Below are positions 1 to 7,092 of a stretch of 10,411 nucleotides of DNA, piece after piece. The notes under the pieces are model-generated. The model saw only the letters and a list, made by a program, of their open reading frames with translations. It was not told the origin of the DNA and made no database searches. Source of the DNA: CBDCWA01 sp046048295 (GTDB taxonomy: Bacteria > Pseudomonadota > Alphaproteobacteria > Rhizobiales > Hyphomicrobiaceae). The stretch is from positions 1 through 10,411 of the forward strand of contig JBJOGJ010000136.1 in NCBI GenBank assembly GCA_046048295.1, read 5' to 3'. Position 1 is the first letter of the stretch, and every line of letters begins with the position of its first letter. The position numbers were made by a program, and so were the translations under genes.

Positions 1-242
1 CCTTGCTGCGCTCGATGTACGTGACGACATACAACAACGACGTGGCGCGGATCGCGTGGCGCGAGAAGGCGGCGCAGCGGTGGCGCGAGGACACGATCAT
101 GAATTTCAAGCGTTCGACCGCGACGGAGGTCTGGACCGGGCGCATCGTTCCCTCGCGCCACAACACGTCCTCGCCGGATATCGTCTTCAAGGGGTTCTCC
201 GAAGGGCCGAGCCCGATCGTGCCGAAACCCGTTGCGCCCTGA
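1..242 (+). CDS. 3' end of an unrecognised protein (5' part outside window)
   Basis: The reading frame is open from the left edge of the window to a TGA at 240-242 and gives about 79 residues of C-terminus. A TTG at 3 could formally be a start, but there is no room to see a ribosome binding site, so a truncated longer gene is more likely. The piece is soluble-looking, rich in Arg and Trp (for example IAWREKAAQRWRED), and ends in a proline-rich tail, PSPIVPKPVAP. I see no membrane segment and no motif that I can tie to a family, so I give no function. Codon use looks like that of the neighbouring genes, which supports real coding. A 63-base gap separates it from the cupin gene on the same strand, so the two could be co-transcribed. 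Confidence 0.55.
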   Translation, partial: LLRSMYVTTYNNDVARIAWREKAAQRWREDTIMNFKRSTATEVWTGRIVPSRHNTSSPDIVFKGFSEGPSPIVPKPVAP

Positions 243-305
243 CCACTCGACAGCAGCGCCCGGCGGTGTCAGTCTCGGCGGCATCCTTCATACCCAGAGG
301 TGAAC

Positions 306-695
306 ATGCCGGTTGGCGACAGGGACAGATTGGCATCGACCATCGTCGATGTGGCTTCGCTCGAGTGGTCGCCGACGAAGTTCCCGGGCATCGACGTCAA
401 GGTTCTGTTCCAGGATTCCGAAAGCGGCATGCTGACGGCGCTTTTCCGGTGGGCACCGGGCGCATGCCTGCCGCTCCATGAGCATGTAGAGATAGAGCAG
501 TCGTTTGTTCTCGAGGGTGCGTTCGAGGACGACGACGGCGAAGTGACCGCTGGCAACTACGTGTGGCGCCCGGCCGGCAGCCGTCATGTCGCGCGTTCGC
601 CCAATGGCGCGATCGTGCTCGCGATGTTCCTGAAACCCAACGTATTCATCACTGGCGACGGCGTGCGCGAGACCTTCGCCACCCGCGCGGACTGA
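306..695 (+). CDS. Small single-domain cupin protein (ChrR-like/Cupin_7 type)
   Basis: The product is 129 residues, about the size of a single cupin beta-barrel. Cupin motif 1, G-x5-H-x-H-x3-E-x6-G, is complete in GACLPLHEHVEIEQSFVLEG. Motif 2 is present as GNYVWRPAGSRH, with Ser where the usual final Asn would be. Two His and one Glu from motif 1 plus the His of motif 2 would bind one divalent metal. Related small cupins include the C-terminal domain of ChrR-type anti-sigma factors and acetylacetone or dihydroxyacetophenone dioxygenases. Whether this one is an enzyme or a sensor cannot be told. I chose the ATG at 306 because AGAGG (296-300) lies five bases upstream; a GTG at 300 in the same frame would lie inside that site. 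The gene converges on the HAD hydrolase with a 3-base gap. The fold is secure; the substrate is unknown. Confidence 0.85.
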   Translation: MPVGDRDRLASTIVDVASLEWSPTKFPGIDVKVLFQDSESGMLTALFRWAPGACLPLHEHVEIEQSFVLEGAFEDDDGEVTAGNYVWRPAGSRHVARSPNGAIVLAMFLKPNVFITGDGVRETFATRAD

Positions 696-698
696 TCC

Positions 699-1574
699 TC
701 ACCATGTGAGTTCGGCGGTTGCCGCAACCGGGCTCTTTGCGCCTGCCGCGAGAATGGCGCTGAGCCCGTCCGGGCAGACCGCCCCAGATTTCAGCACATC
801 CTCGCGGTGGATGCCCTGCGCAACGAACAGCGCGTCGATACCGGCCCCGGCAGCGCCCTGCATGTCGGTGCCCACGCTGTCTCCGATGGCGAGGATACGT
901 TGGCGCGAGAGACTGCTCCCCGCGATCTCCTCGATGACGGACACGGCCATGTCGTAGGCGTGCGGATAGGGTTTGCCCTCCCAGAACACCCGTCCGCCAA
1001 GTTCCTCGTAGACATCGCCGAGCGCACCGGCACATTGCAGCATCGTACCGCCGACATCGACGATCCGGTCCGGGTTGGCGCAGATCATCGGCAGACCGAG
1101 GTCGACCGACTGCTCGAGCAGGTCGCGATAGTCGTCAGCGTCCTCGTTCCGGTCGTCGATGAGCCCCGTTGCAACCAATGCCTCGGCGGTCTCGAAGCCG
1201 GTAAGCGTGATGCGTTGTCCGGCGAACAGCGGCAGGTCCCTGTCGGGGCCGATGTGATGCACCCGCGCGAGACCGAGCTCCCGCATGCGTGCCCGCGTCA
1301 GGTCTCCCGACGACACGATCCGGTCCCAGGACGTGCGGCGCACGTCCTTGCCTGCCAGGATGCTCGCAACCTCCTGCGAGGGGGCCGGCGAGTTCGACAG
1401 CAGCACCACGATGCCGCCTTGTGCCCGATAGCGTTCGAGTGCGTCGCCTGCCGCCGTATACTCCGTAACGCCATTGTGCAGAACGCCCCAGATATCGCAC
1501 AGCACGGCGTCATACCTGCAGAGCAGTGCGTCCGCGTGGGTGATGATCGGGGGGCAGGCGCTGTCGGCTGGCAT
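699..1574 (-). CDS. HAD superfamily class IIA hydrolase (TIGR01459-like, NagD-related)
   Basis: This is probably a phosphatase acting on a small phosphorylated metabolite in the cytoplasm. HAD motif I is VLCDIWGVLHNG, with the nucleophilic Asp at residue 27. The second Asp of DxD is replaced by Trp, as is common in this alphaproteobacterial subfamily. Motif II is VLLSNSP (Ser 60). The motif III Lys is in WEGKPYPH (Lys 201). Motif IV is GDSVGTD (residues 231-237). The region between motifs II and III is the class IIA cap. The product is 291 residues from the ATG at 1574, which has a GGAA-type site upstream and starts about 26 residues before the nucleophile. A GTG at 1616 would add 14 residues and has a weaker upstream site, so the start is open. 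The substrate is not evident. The gene lies divergent from an FMN reductase, 160 bases away from this start. Confidence 0.85.
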   Translation of the reverse strand: MPADSACPPIITHADALLCRYDAVLCDIWGVLHNGVTEYTAAGDALERYRAQGGIVVLLSNSPAPSQEVASILAGKDVRRTSWDRIVSSGDLTRARMRELGLARVHHIGPDRDLPLFAGQRITLTGFETAEALVATGLIDDRNEDADDYRDLLEQSVDLGLPMICANPDRIVDVGGTMLQCAGALGDVYEELGGRVFWEGKPYPHAYDMAVSVIEEIAGSSLSRQRILAIGDSVGTDMQGAAGAGIDALFVAQGIHREDVLKSGAVCPDGLSAILAAGAKSPVAATAELTW

Positions 1575-1734
1575 CTCACGTTCCGCTCGGTGTTCTGGAG
1601 CAGTTTCATATGGCACTGAGGGCGCTCACGCAAAAGACGTCGCCTCGCCGTCGCCTTGCTTCGTTCGCGACAATCGGGGCTTCGTACGCTAAGTTCCCAC
1701 GATAACATGCAATGTGTAGCTCGAAGGATGTGAC

Positions 1735-2307
1735 ATGACGGATACGCTCGATGTTCTGGCCATCTGCGGCAGCTTACGGAAGGACTCCTACAACGCGGCA
1801 TTGCAGCGGGCGCTCCCCGAACTGGCGCCACCGGACCTGAACATCGTGCCGGCGCCTTCGTTCCGGAACTTCCCGCTCCTCGACATGGACATCGTGACGG
1901 GCAGCGGCATACCCGCCGACGTCGCGGCGCTTGGCGCGGCGATCCGCCAGGCTGACGGCGTCATCATAACGTCGCCGGAGTACAATTACTCGATGCCGGG
2001 TATCCTCAAGAACGCCATCGACTGGCTGTCCAGGCTTTCCGAACAGCCATTCGCTGGCAAGCCTGTTCTGCTGCAATCGGCTGCGACAGGCATCTTCGGT
2101 GGCGTGAGAGCGCAATACCACTTGCGGCAGACCATGGTCTTCCTCGATGCGTTCGTGATGAGCAAGCCCGAGGTGTTCGTGGGGCAGGCGGCGTCGCGCT
2201 TCGACGAGAAGACGCTGGCGCTTGTCGACGGTCCGACGCGGGAGCTGGTGACGAAGCAGCTTTGGGCCTTCGCCGGCTACATTCGTCATGTGAGGCCGGG
2301 GAAGTGA
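1735..2307 (+). CDS. NAD(P)H-dependent FMN/quinone/chromate reductase family flavoprotein
   Basis: The product is 190 residues with a flavodoxin-like fold of the FMN_red family (PF03358). Members move electrons from NAD(P)H through bound FMN to flavins, quinones, azo dyes or chromate, usually as soluble dimers or tetramers. The FMN phosphate loop is clear near the N-terminus: CGSLRKDSYN (residues 11-20), preceded by the first beta strand LDVLAI. The second FMN contact region is SPEYNYSMPGILKNAIDWLSR (80-100), which is close to family consensus. Length is normal for YieF/ChrR-type enzymes. The ATG at 1735 has AAGGA (1724-1728) six bases upstream. The stop codon overlaps the GTG start of the next gene, so the two are likely one transcript with coupled translation. 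The natural acceptor (quinone, flavin or metal ion) cannot be read from sequence; 'chromate reductase' would be an over-call. Confidence 0.92.
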   Translation: MTDTLDVLAICGSLRKDSYNAALQRALPELAPPDLNIVPAPSFRNFPLLDMDIVTGSGIPADVAALGAAIRQADGVIITSPEYNYSMPGILKNAIDWLSRLSEQPFAGKPVLLQSAATGIFGGVRAQYHLRQTMVFLDAFVMSKPEVFVGQAASRFDEKTLALVDGPTRELVTKQLWAFAGYIRHVRPGK

Positions 2308-3191
2308 CAGGCGGTATCTCCCGGTCCGAGCTTCTCCGCACCCTGCTTGGCGAAGACAAGTGCCATGTCATGCCGTGCTGCTGGGACGCCCTTTCCGCCC
2401 GGATGATCGAGGCGGCGGGATTTCCCTTCACGTTCATGTCTGGCTTTGCGGTTTCCGCGAGCCGCATCGGCGCCCCCGACACCGGCCTTCTCTCCTATGG
2501 CGAGATCGTCGATCAGGGCCGCAACATCTGCGCCGCCGTCGGCATACCGGTAATCGGCGACGGCGACACGGGCTACGGCAATGCCCTCAATGTCGAGCGC
2601 ACGGTCAGGGGCTATGCGCAGGCCGGGTTTGCCGCGGTGATGATCGAGGACCAGCTCTGGCCGAAGCGCTGCGGGCACACGCGCGGCAAGCGCGTGGTGG
2701 ACCGCGCCGAGGCTTTCGATCGCATAGCTGCGGCAGTGCATGCCCGGGACCAGATTGGTGGCGGGATTCTCATCCTGGCGCGAACGGATGCGAGAGCGAT
2801 GCATGGCCTGGATGAGGCCATCGCAAGGGCGCAGAGGTTCAGGGAACTCGGTGCCGATATCCTGTTCGTCGAGGCGCCCGGCGATGAAACCGAAATGGCA
2901 CGTATTACCCGCGAGGTGGCCGGGATACACATGGCCAACATGGTCGAGGGCGGCACCACGCCCATCCTGCCGCCTGCGCGGTTGCACGAACTCGGTTACC
3001 GGTTCGCGGCCTATCCGCTGACGCTGCTCTCGGCTGCGATGCGGGCAATGAAGGAGAGTCTCTCCGAATTCGCAGTGGGCCGGCATCCTGCCGGGCATAC
3101 GCTGGACTTCGCAGAACTCCGTCGTATCGTCGGTTTCGATGACTACTACGCGGCCGAAGAACGCTACGCTTCCGATCGCCGCGACGATTGA
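2304..3191 (+). CDS. Isocitrate lyase/PEP mutase superfamily C-C lyase (methylisocitrate lyase-like)
   Basis: The product is 295 residues, a TIM-barrel enzyme of the isocitrate lyase/PEP mutase superfamily. The metal-binding stretch GDGDTGYGN has Asp 86 and Asp 88. IEDQ follows at 114-117, and the active-site loop KRCGH is at 121-125. The catalytic Cys of the KRCGH loop is what lyases such as 2-methylisocitrate lyase, isocitrate lyase and 2,3-dimethylmalate lyase carry; PEP mutases and hydrolases lack it. So it probably cleaves a C-C bond in a 2-hydroxy or methylated di/tricarboxylic acid, using Mg2+. It differs from PrpB outside the active site (for example SGFAVSASRIGAPDTG near residues 46-60), and no citrate synthase or dehydratase of the methylcitrate cycle is nearby, so I do not call it prpB. 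The GTG at 2304 is preferred: it overlaps the reductase stop as GTGA and has GAGG eight bases upstream. The frame is open 14 codons further upstream, but only inside the reductase gene. It converges on the ABC exporter with a 13-base gap. Confidence 0.88.
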   Translation: MTGGISRSELLRTLLGEDKCHVMPCCWDALSARMIEAAGFPFTFMSGFAVSASRIGAPDTGLLSYGEIVDQGRNICAAVGIPVIGDGDTGYGNALNVERTVRGYAQAGFAAVMIEDQLWPKRCGHTRGKRVVDRAEAFDRIAAAVHARDQIGGGILILARTDARAMHGLDEAIARAQRFRELGADILFVEAPGDETEMARITREVAGIHMANMVEGGTTPILPPARLHELGYRFAAYPLTLLSAAMRAMKESLSEFAVGRHPAGHTLDFAELRRIVGFDDYYAAEERYASDRRDD

Positions 3192-3204
3192 GGTTCTTCC
3201 GGTT

Positions 3205-5097
3205 TCAGGTTGTCGAGCGCTGGCTTGCCATATCGCGTATGACTTCGTCCGGCACGTCGTCGAAGGAGGCGTAGTTCATCGTATAGAGCCGGTGGTAGAG
3301 CCCCTTCGATGCCATCAGCGCGTCGTGGTTCCCTTCCTCGGCAATCTCGCCGTCGCGCAGCACGATGATGCGGTCCGCGTGTCGCACTGTCGCCAGCCTG
3401 TGGGCGATGACGATACCCGTACGCCCTTCGAGCAGGCGTTCCAGGGCGCGCTGGATCTGGCGTTCGGTGTAGCTGTCGATGCTCGCCGTCGCCTCGTCCA
3501 GGATGAGGATCTGCGTATCGGCAACGAGTGCGCGGGCAAAGCTGATGAGCTGGCGCTGGCCGAGCGAGAGATTGCCGCCACGCTGTTCCAGCATCGTCTG
3601 GTAGCCGTGCGGAAGCACCGAGATGAAGTCGTGCGCGCCGACTGCCTTTGCGGCGGCCAGCACGTCCTTGAAGCCGGCTCCCTCCTTCGCGTAGCGGATG
3701 TTGTCGTAGATCGTGCCGGTGAACAGGAAGGGCTCTTGCAGCACCATGCCGATATGCCGGCCGAGCGAGTCCTGTGCCATGTTCCGCACATCGTGGCCAC
3801 CGACGAGCACCTGCCCGTCCCAGACGTCGTAGAAGCGGTGGATGAGCGCGGTTGTGCTGGTCTTGCCGGAGCCCGTTGGCCCGACGATGGCCACCGTCTC
3901 TCCGGGATTGACCTTGAAACTGACGTTCTTCAGGACCGGCTGGCCCTTCACATAGCCGAACGTGACATTGCGGAACTCCACCGAACCGTCGATCTTTTCC
4001 GGAGCGACGGCATCCGGCTTGTCGGTGATGTCGACCGGCACATCCATCACCTCGAAGATGCGCTGGCCGGAGGCCATTGCGCGTTGCATGACGCTGTACT
4101 GGATCGTGAGGGAGCGGATCGGGTCGAAGAAGCGCTGCACATAGAAGATGAAGGCGACCATGACGCCCAGGTCCATGCGCCCGCCGAGCACGAGGTTGCC
4201 GCCGACCACGACGACGATTGCCATGGCAGCGCCCGTCAGCGTATCGACAATGGGGATCATGAGCTGCGAGAGGCGTGCCGCCTTGAGGTGCGAGTCGAGA
4301 TTGTCTCGCGCCTTGATTTCGAAATCGGCGAAATTGCGCGCCTCCCTCTGCATCTCCTGCACGGTGCGCACGCCGTTGATGTTCTGCGCCAGTGCACCGT
4401 TGACGGTCGAACTCGTCTGCCTTGCTCGCATGTAGGCCTTCTTGGCGATTGGCAGCCAGACGATCCGCACCACGAACAGCACCAGAACCACCGAAAGCGT
4501 CAGCAGGCCGAGCCAGAAGTTGAGCCACAGCAGCACCGTGACGATGCCGACGAGCAGCAGGATGTCGCCGATCGCCGTCACCGTCGTGTCGAGGAATTCC
4601 TGCAGCGCCCCGACGTCGCCCTGCAGGCGCGACATGAGCCTGCCGACCTCGGTCTTGTCCATGAACGACATCGAGAGCCGCTGCAGGTGAAGGTACATCG
4701 CGCGGCGCAGGTCGAAGAGCATGCGTTCCGCCGTCTGTCCGACGATCAGATCCTGCAGGTAGCTGGCCAACAGGTTCACGACGATGACGCACGCGAAGAC
4801 CGTGATCATCGTGTTGAGCATCGCCGCCCCGACATTGCCGGGCACGAGCGCGTCGTCGATCACCCAGCGTATGATCAGCGGGATCGAGAGTTGGGTGATG
4901 GTGAACACCACCACGGCCGCCAGCGCCACCGCGAGCCGCCGGCGGTATGGCCACAGGAAGTCGCCGAACCGCCGCATGATCCGCCCGTCGAATGCGGCGG
5001 CAAATAGCTTTTCCTCGATGTCTTCGGAAAGCCCCGGTTTGATGAGCGTGGATTGCTGTCTTCTTGCATCAGCGGGCGAGGAGGTGGTGTCGGTCAT
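3205..5097 (-). CDS. ABC exporter half-transporter, subunit with catalytic Glu (MdlB-like partner)
   Basis: The product is 630 residues with a type I ABC exporter membrane domain followed by an ATPase domain. About six hydrophobic segments fall near residues 55-78, 93-116, 172-192, 194-215, 276-298 and 302-322. In the ATPase domain Walker A is GPTGSGKT (406-413) and the Q-loop is LQEPFLF (Gln 454). The signature is LSLGQ (510-514) instead of LSGGQ. Walker B is ILILDE with catalytic Glu 535, the D-loop is ATASID, and the H-loop His is 566. It would export a hydrophobic or amphipathic compound across the inner membrane, as a heterodimer with the gene before it in transcription. The ATG at 5097 lies 10 bases after that gene's stop, with GAGG eight bases upstream, so the two are co-translated. 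A further in-frame upstream stretch to 5274 lies within the partner's gene and is not used. Substrate is unknown; multidrug or lipid export is typical of relatives. Confidence 0.93.
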   Translation of the reverse strand: MTDTTSSPADARRQQSTLIKPGLSEDIEEKLFAAAFDGRIMRRFGDFLWPYRRRLAVALAAVVVFTITQLSIPLIIRWVIDDALVPGNVGAAMLNTMITVFACVIVVNLLASYLQDLIVGQTAERMLFDLRRAMYLHLQRLSMSFMDKTEVGRLMSRLQGDVGALQEFLDTTVTAIGDILLLVGIVTVLLWLNFWLGLLTLSVVLVLFVVRIVWLPIAKKAYMRARQTSSTVNGALAQNINGVRTVQEMQREARNFADFEIKARDNLDSHLKAARLSQLMIPIVDTLTGAAMAIVVVVGGNLVLGGRMDLGVMVAFIFYVQRFFDPIRSLTIQYSVMQRAMASGQRIFEVMDVPVDITDKPDAVAPEKIDGSVEFRNVTFGYVKGQPVLKNVSFKVNPGETVAIVGPTGSGKTSTTALIHRFYDVWDGQVLVGGHDVRNMAQDSLGRHIGMVLQEPFLFTGTIYDNIRYAKEGAGFKDVLAAAKAVGAHDFISVLPHGYQTMLEQRGGNLSLGQRQLISFARALVADTQILILDEATASIDSYTERQIQRALERLLEGRTGIVIAHRLATVRHADRIIVLRDGEIAEEGNHDALMASKGLYHRLYTMNYASFDDVPDEVIRDMASQRSTT

Positions 5098-5107
5098 TGC
5101 CTGCGCC

Positions 5108-6901
5108 TCAAGCGTTCGATGCCGTGCGCAGCAGCTGCGCCTCGGCCGGCGCGTCGGGGCGCTCGATCTGTAGCTGGTAGAGGGCGGCGTAGCGCGCGCC
5201 GAGCGCGAGCAGGCTCTTGTGGGTCCCGCGCTCCACGATGCGGCCGTTCTCGATGAAGATGATCTCGTCGGCATGCATCAGCGATCCCAGCCGATGCGAG
5301 ATGATGATCGTCGCCTGTTCCTTCGTCAGCTCCTTCAGCGCCGCCCTGATCCGTTGTTCCGTCGCTGCATCGATCGACGCGGTAGAGTCGTCGAAGACGA
5401 TGACGCCGGGCCTGAGCAGGATGCTGCGGGCAATCGAGAGCCGTTGGCGCTGGCCGCCGGAGAGCGTGATGCCGCGTTCTCCGATAAGGGTCTCGTAGGT
5501 CTTCGGGAGGCGCGCGATGTAGTCGTGAAGTTGTGCCGACTGGGTCGCGTCGATGATATGGTCCGTGTCGGCGGCGGGCTCGCCGTAGGCGACGTTGGAA
5601 TGGATGGTGTCGGTGAACAGGAACGCGTCCTGCTGGACGAGGCCCACAGCATCCCGGAGCGAAGCGAGTGTCACCTCGCGGATGTCCTGCCCGTCGATCG
5701 TGATCCGTCCGCCCGTCACATCGTAGAAGCGCGGGATGAGCTGTGCGATGCTCGACTTGCCGCTGCCCGGCGGGCCGACGATGCCGAGTGTCTTGCCGGC
5801 TTCCACCTCGAAGCTGACGTCGTGCAGCGCCTCTATCGGTCCGAACGCATCCTTGTAGGCGAAGTCCACATGATCGAAGCGGAGCCGGCAGCGGTCGAGT
5901 TTCAGCGTCCTGGCACCCGGCGCATCGCGGACCGCCGGCTCGGTATCGAGCACTTCGAACACACGAGCGCCGGAGATCGAGGCCCGTGCCGCCGAATTCA
6001 CGATCATGCCGACCTGGCGCACCGGTTGCTGGAGGATGGCCATGAAGGCGAGGAACTCGGCGAGGCGGCCGACGCTGATCTCGCCGGCGATCACCTTGTG
6101 GCCGCCGATCCAGAGGACCAGCCCCATCGCAGTGTAGTAGGCAAAGGACATGAACGCCGAGTTCGAGTAGCGGATGCGGATCCGTTCCATCGACATTTCG
6201 ATCGCCAGGTTCGAGGATTCGTCGAACTTGCCGAGTTCGTGGTCGCGGGCGCCGAAGGCGCGCACGACGCGGATGCCACCGAGGTTTTCCTCCATGACCC
6301 GCGTCAGGATCGCCAGCCGTTCCTGCAGCGCGCGCCACGTCCGTCGCAGCCAGATGCGGGATACGATCATCCGCCAGATGACGATCGGCACGAAGCTCAG
6401 CGCGACGACGCCGAGAAGCGCATCCGTCGAGATCAGGTGGTAGCCGCCGTAGGCGAGGAGGATGGCAAGCACGATCGTCCTCAGCATCGCGCCGTCGACG
6501 AAACGGCGAACGCCCTCGATGTCGAGCATGCCGCGCGTGATGAGGTCGCCCGAGTGGATGCGGTCGTGGAAGTCGAAGCCCAGTCGCTGCAGCTTCTCGA
6601 AATACTGCAGGCGGAGCTGGTAGCCGATGCGCTGCCCTATCGCCTCGCCGAGATAGCCGTGCGCCATCGTGAAGAGGCCACGAAATACCCCGGCCATGAG
6701 CAGCAGCGCACCGGCGCCCCAGAGCGCCGCCTGGGCATCGCCCGACTTGGCGCTGCCGGAAGCCAGCAGGCTGTGTGCCTGGTCGACGGCGGAGCCCAGG
6801 TACTGCGGGATCAGCAACTGGAAGTTGGCGGCGATGATCGTGCAGAGGATCGCGATCGCCATCTCGCGCCTGTATCCCACCGCCATCTCGAGGATCCGCA
6901 T
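5108..6901 (-). CDS. ABC exporter half-transporter, subunit with degenerate Walker B (MdlA-like partner)
   Basis: From the ATG at 6901 the product is 597 residues, close to E. coli MdlA in length and in its beginning (MRILEMAVGYRRE before the first membrane helix). Six membrane segments lie near residues 14-35, 60-82, 140-157, 160-182, 249-268 and 277-298. In the ATPase domain Walker A is GPPGSGKS (376-383), the Q-loop is QQDAFLF, and the signature is a canonical LSGGQ (480-484). Walker B reads VIVFDD: Asp 505 sits where the catalytic Glu should be (codon 5387-5389). The H-loop His 536 is kept. This is the mark of the degenerate site in heterodimeric exporters. The start is uncertain: the frame stays open to GTG codons at 7021 and 7078, but that stretch is hydrophilic, unlike the family, and poorer in G/C at third positions. 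The gene follows ndh and precedes its partner by 10 bases. Confidence 0.92.
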   Translation of the reverse strand: MRILEMAVGYRREMAIAILCTIIAANFQLLIPQYLGSAVDQAHSLLASGSAKSGDAQAALWGAGALLLMAGVFRGLFTMAHGYLGEAIGQRIGYQLRLQYFEKLQRLGFDFHDRIHSGDLITRGMLDIEGVRRFVDGAMLRTIVLAILLAYGGYHLISTDALLGVVALSFVPIVIWRMIVSRIWLRRTWRALQERLAILTRVMEENLGGIRVVRAFGARDHELGKFDESSNLAIEMSMERIRIRYSNSAFMSFAYYTAMGLVLWIGGHKVIAGEISVGRLAEFLAFMAILQQPVRQVGMIVNSAARASISGARVFEVLDTEPAVRDAPGARTLKLDRCRLRFDHVDFAYKDAFGPIEALHDVSFEVEAGKTLGIVGPPGSGKSSIAQLIPRFYDVTGGRITIDGQDIREVTLASLRDAVGLVQQDAFLFTDTIHSNVAYGEPAADTDHIIDATQSAQLHDYIARLPKTYETLIGERGITLSGGQRQRLSIARSILLRPGVIVFDDSTASIDAATEQRIRAALKELTKEQATIIISHRLGSLMHADEIIFIENGRIVERGTHKSLLALGARYAALYQLQIERPDAPAEAQLLRTASNA

Positions 6902-7092
6902 GAGTGCGGTTCGCCCGCGTGACGTGAAGACGTCCTCCTGCCTGGGTTGAGTGCCCTGGTTCTGTCCTGTTCCTGCCGCGTCAGCCAAAGGTTTTCCCGC
7001 ATCTGCCTCTTGATCGGGCACCAATGTGCGCCAATTCCCGGGCAAGGGCAAATCGCCAGACTGGCGTCTGGGTTCCACTGGTTTCTGGCCGG

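Noticed and set aside
807..1619. A 270-residue open frame on the + strand opposite the HAD hydrolase
   Set aside because: The - strand frame has all four HAD motifs; the + strand translation has none and shadow composition.
1735..2307. Calling the flavoprotein a chromate reductase or ArsH
   Set aside because: The FMN_red fold is clear, but the acceptor cannot be read from sequence and no chromate or arsenic resistance gene is nearby.
2304..3191. Calling the lyase a PEP mutase, phosphonopyruvate hydrolase or PrpB
   Set aside because: The KRCGH catalytic Cys loop argues against PEP mutase and hydrolase. Sequence differences outside the active site and the lack of prpC/prpD/acn genes argue against a firm PrpB call.
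3139..5007. A 622-residue open frame on the + strand
   Set aside because: It lies antisense to the ABC exporter gene at 3205-5097. The translation is dominated by His, Asp, Arg and Val with no domain, as expected from the opposite strand of a GC-rich gene.
5219..6922. A 567-residue open frame on the + strand
   Set aside because: It is antisense to the other ABC exporter gene, with the same His/Asp/Arg-rich shadow composition and no family likeness.
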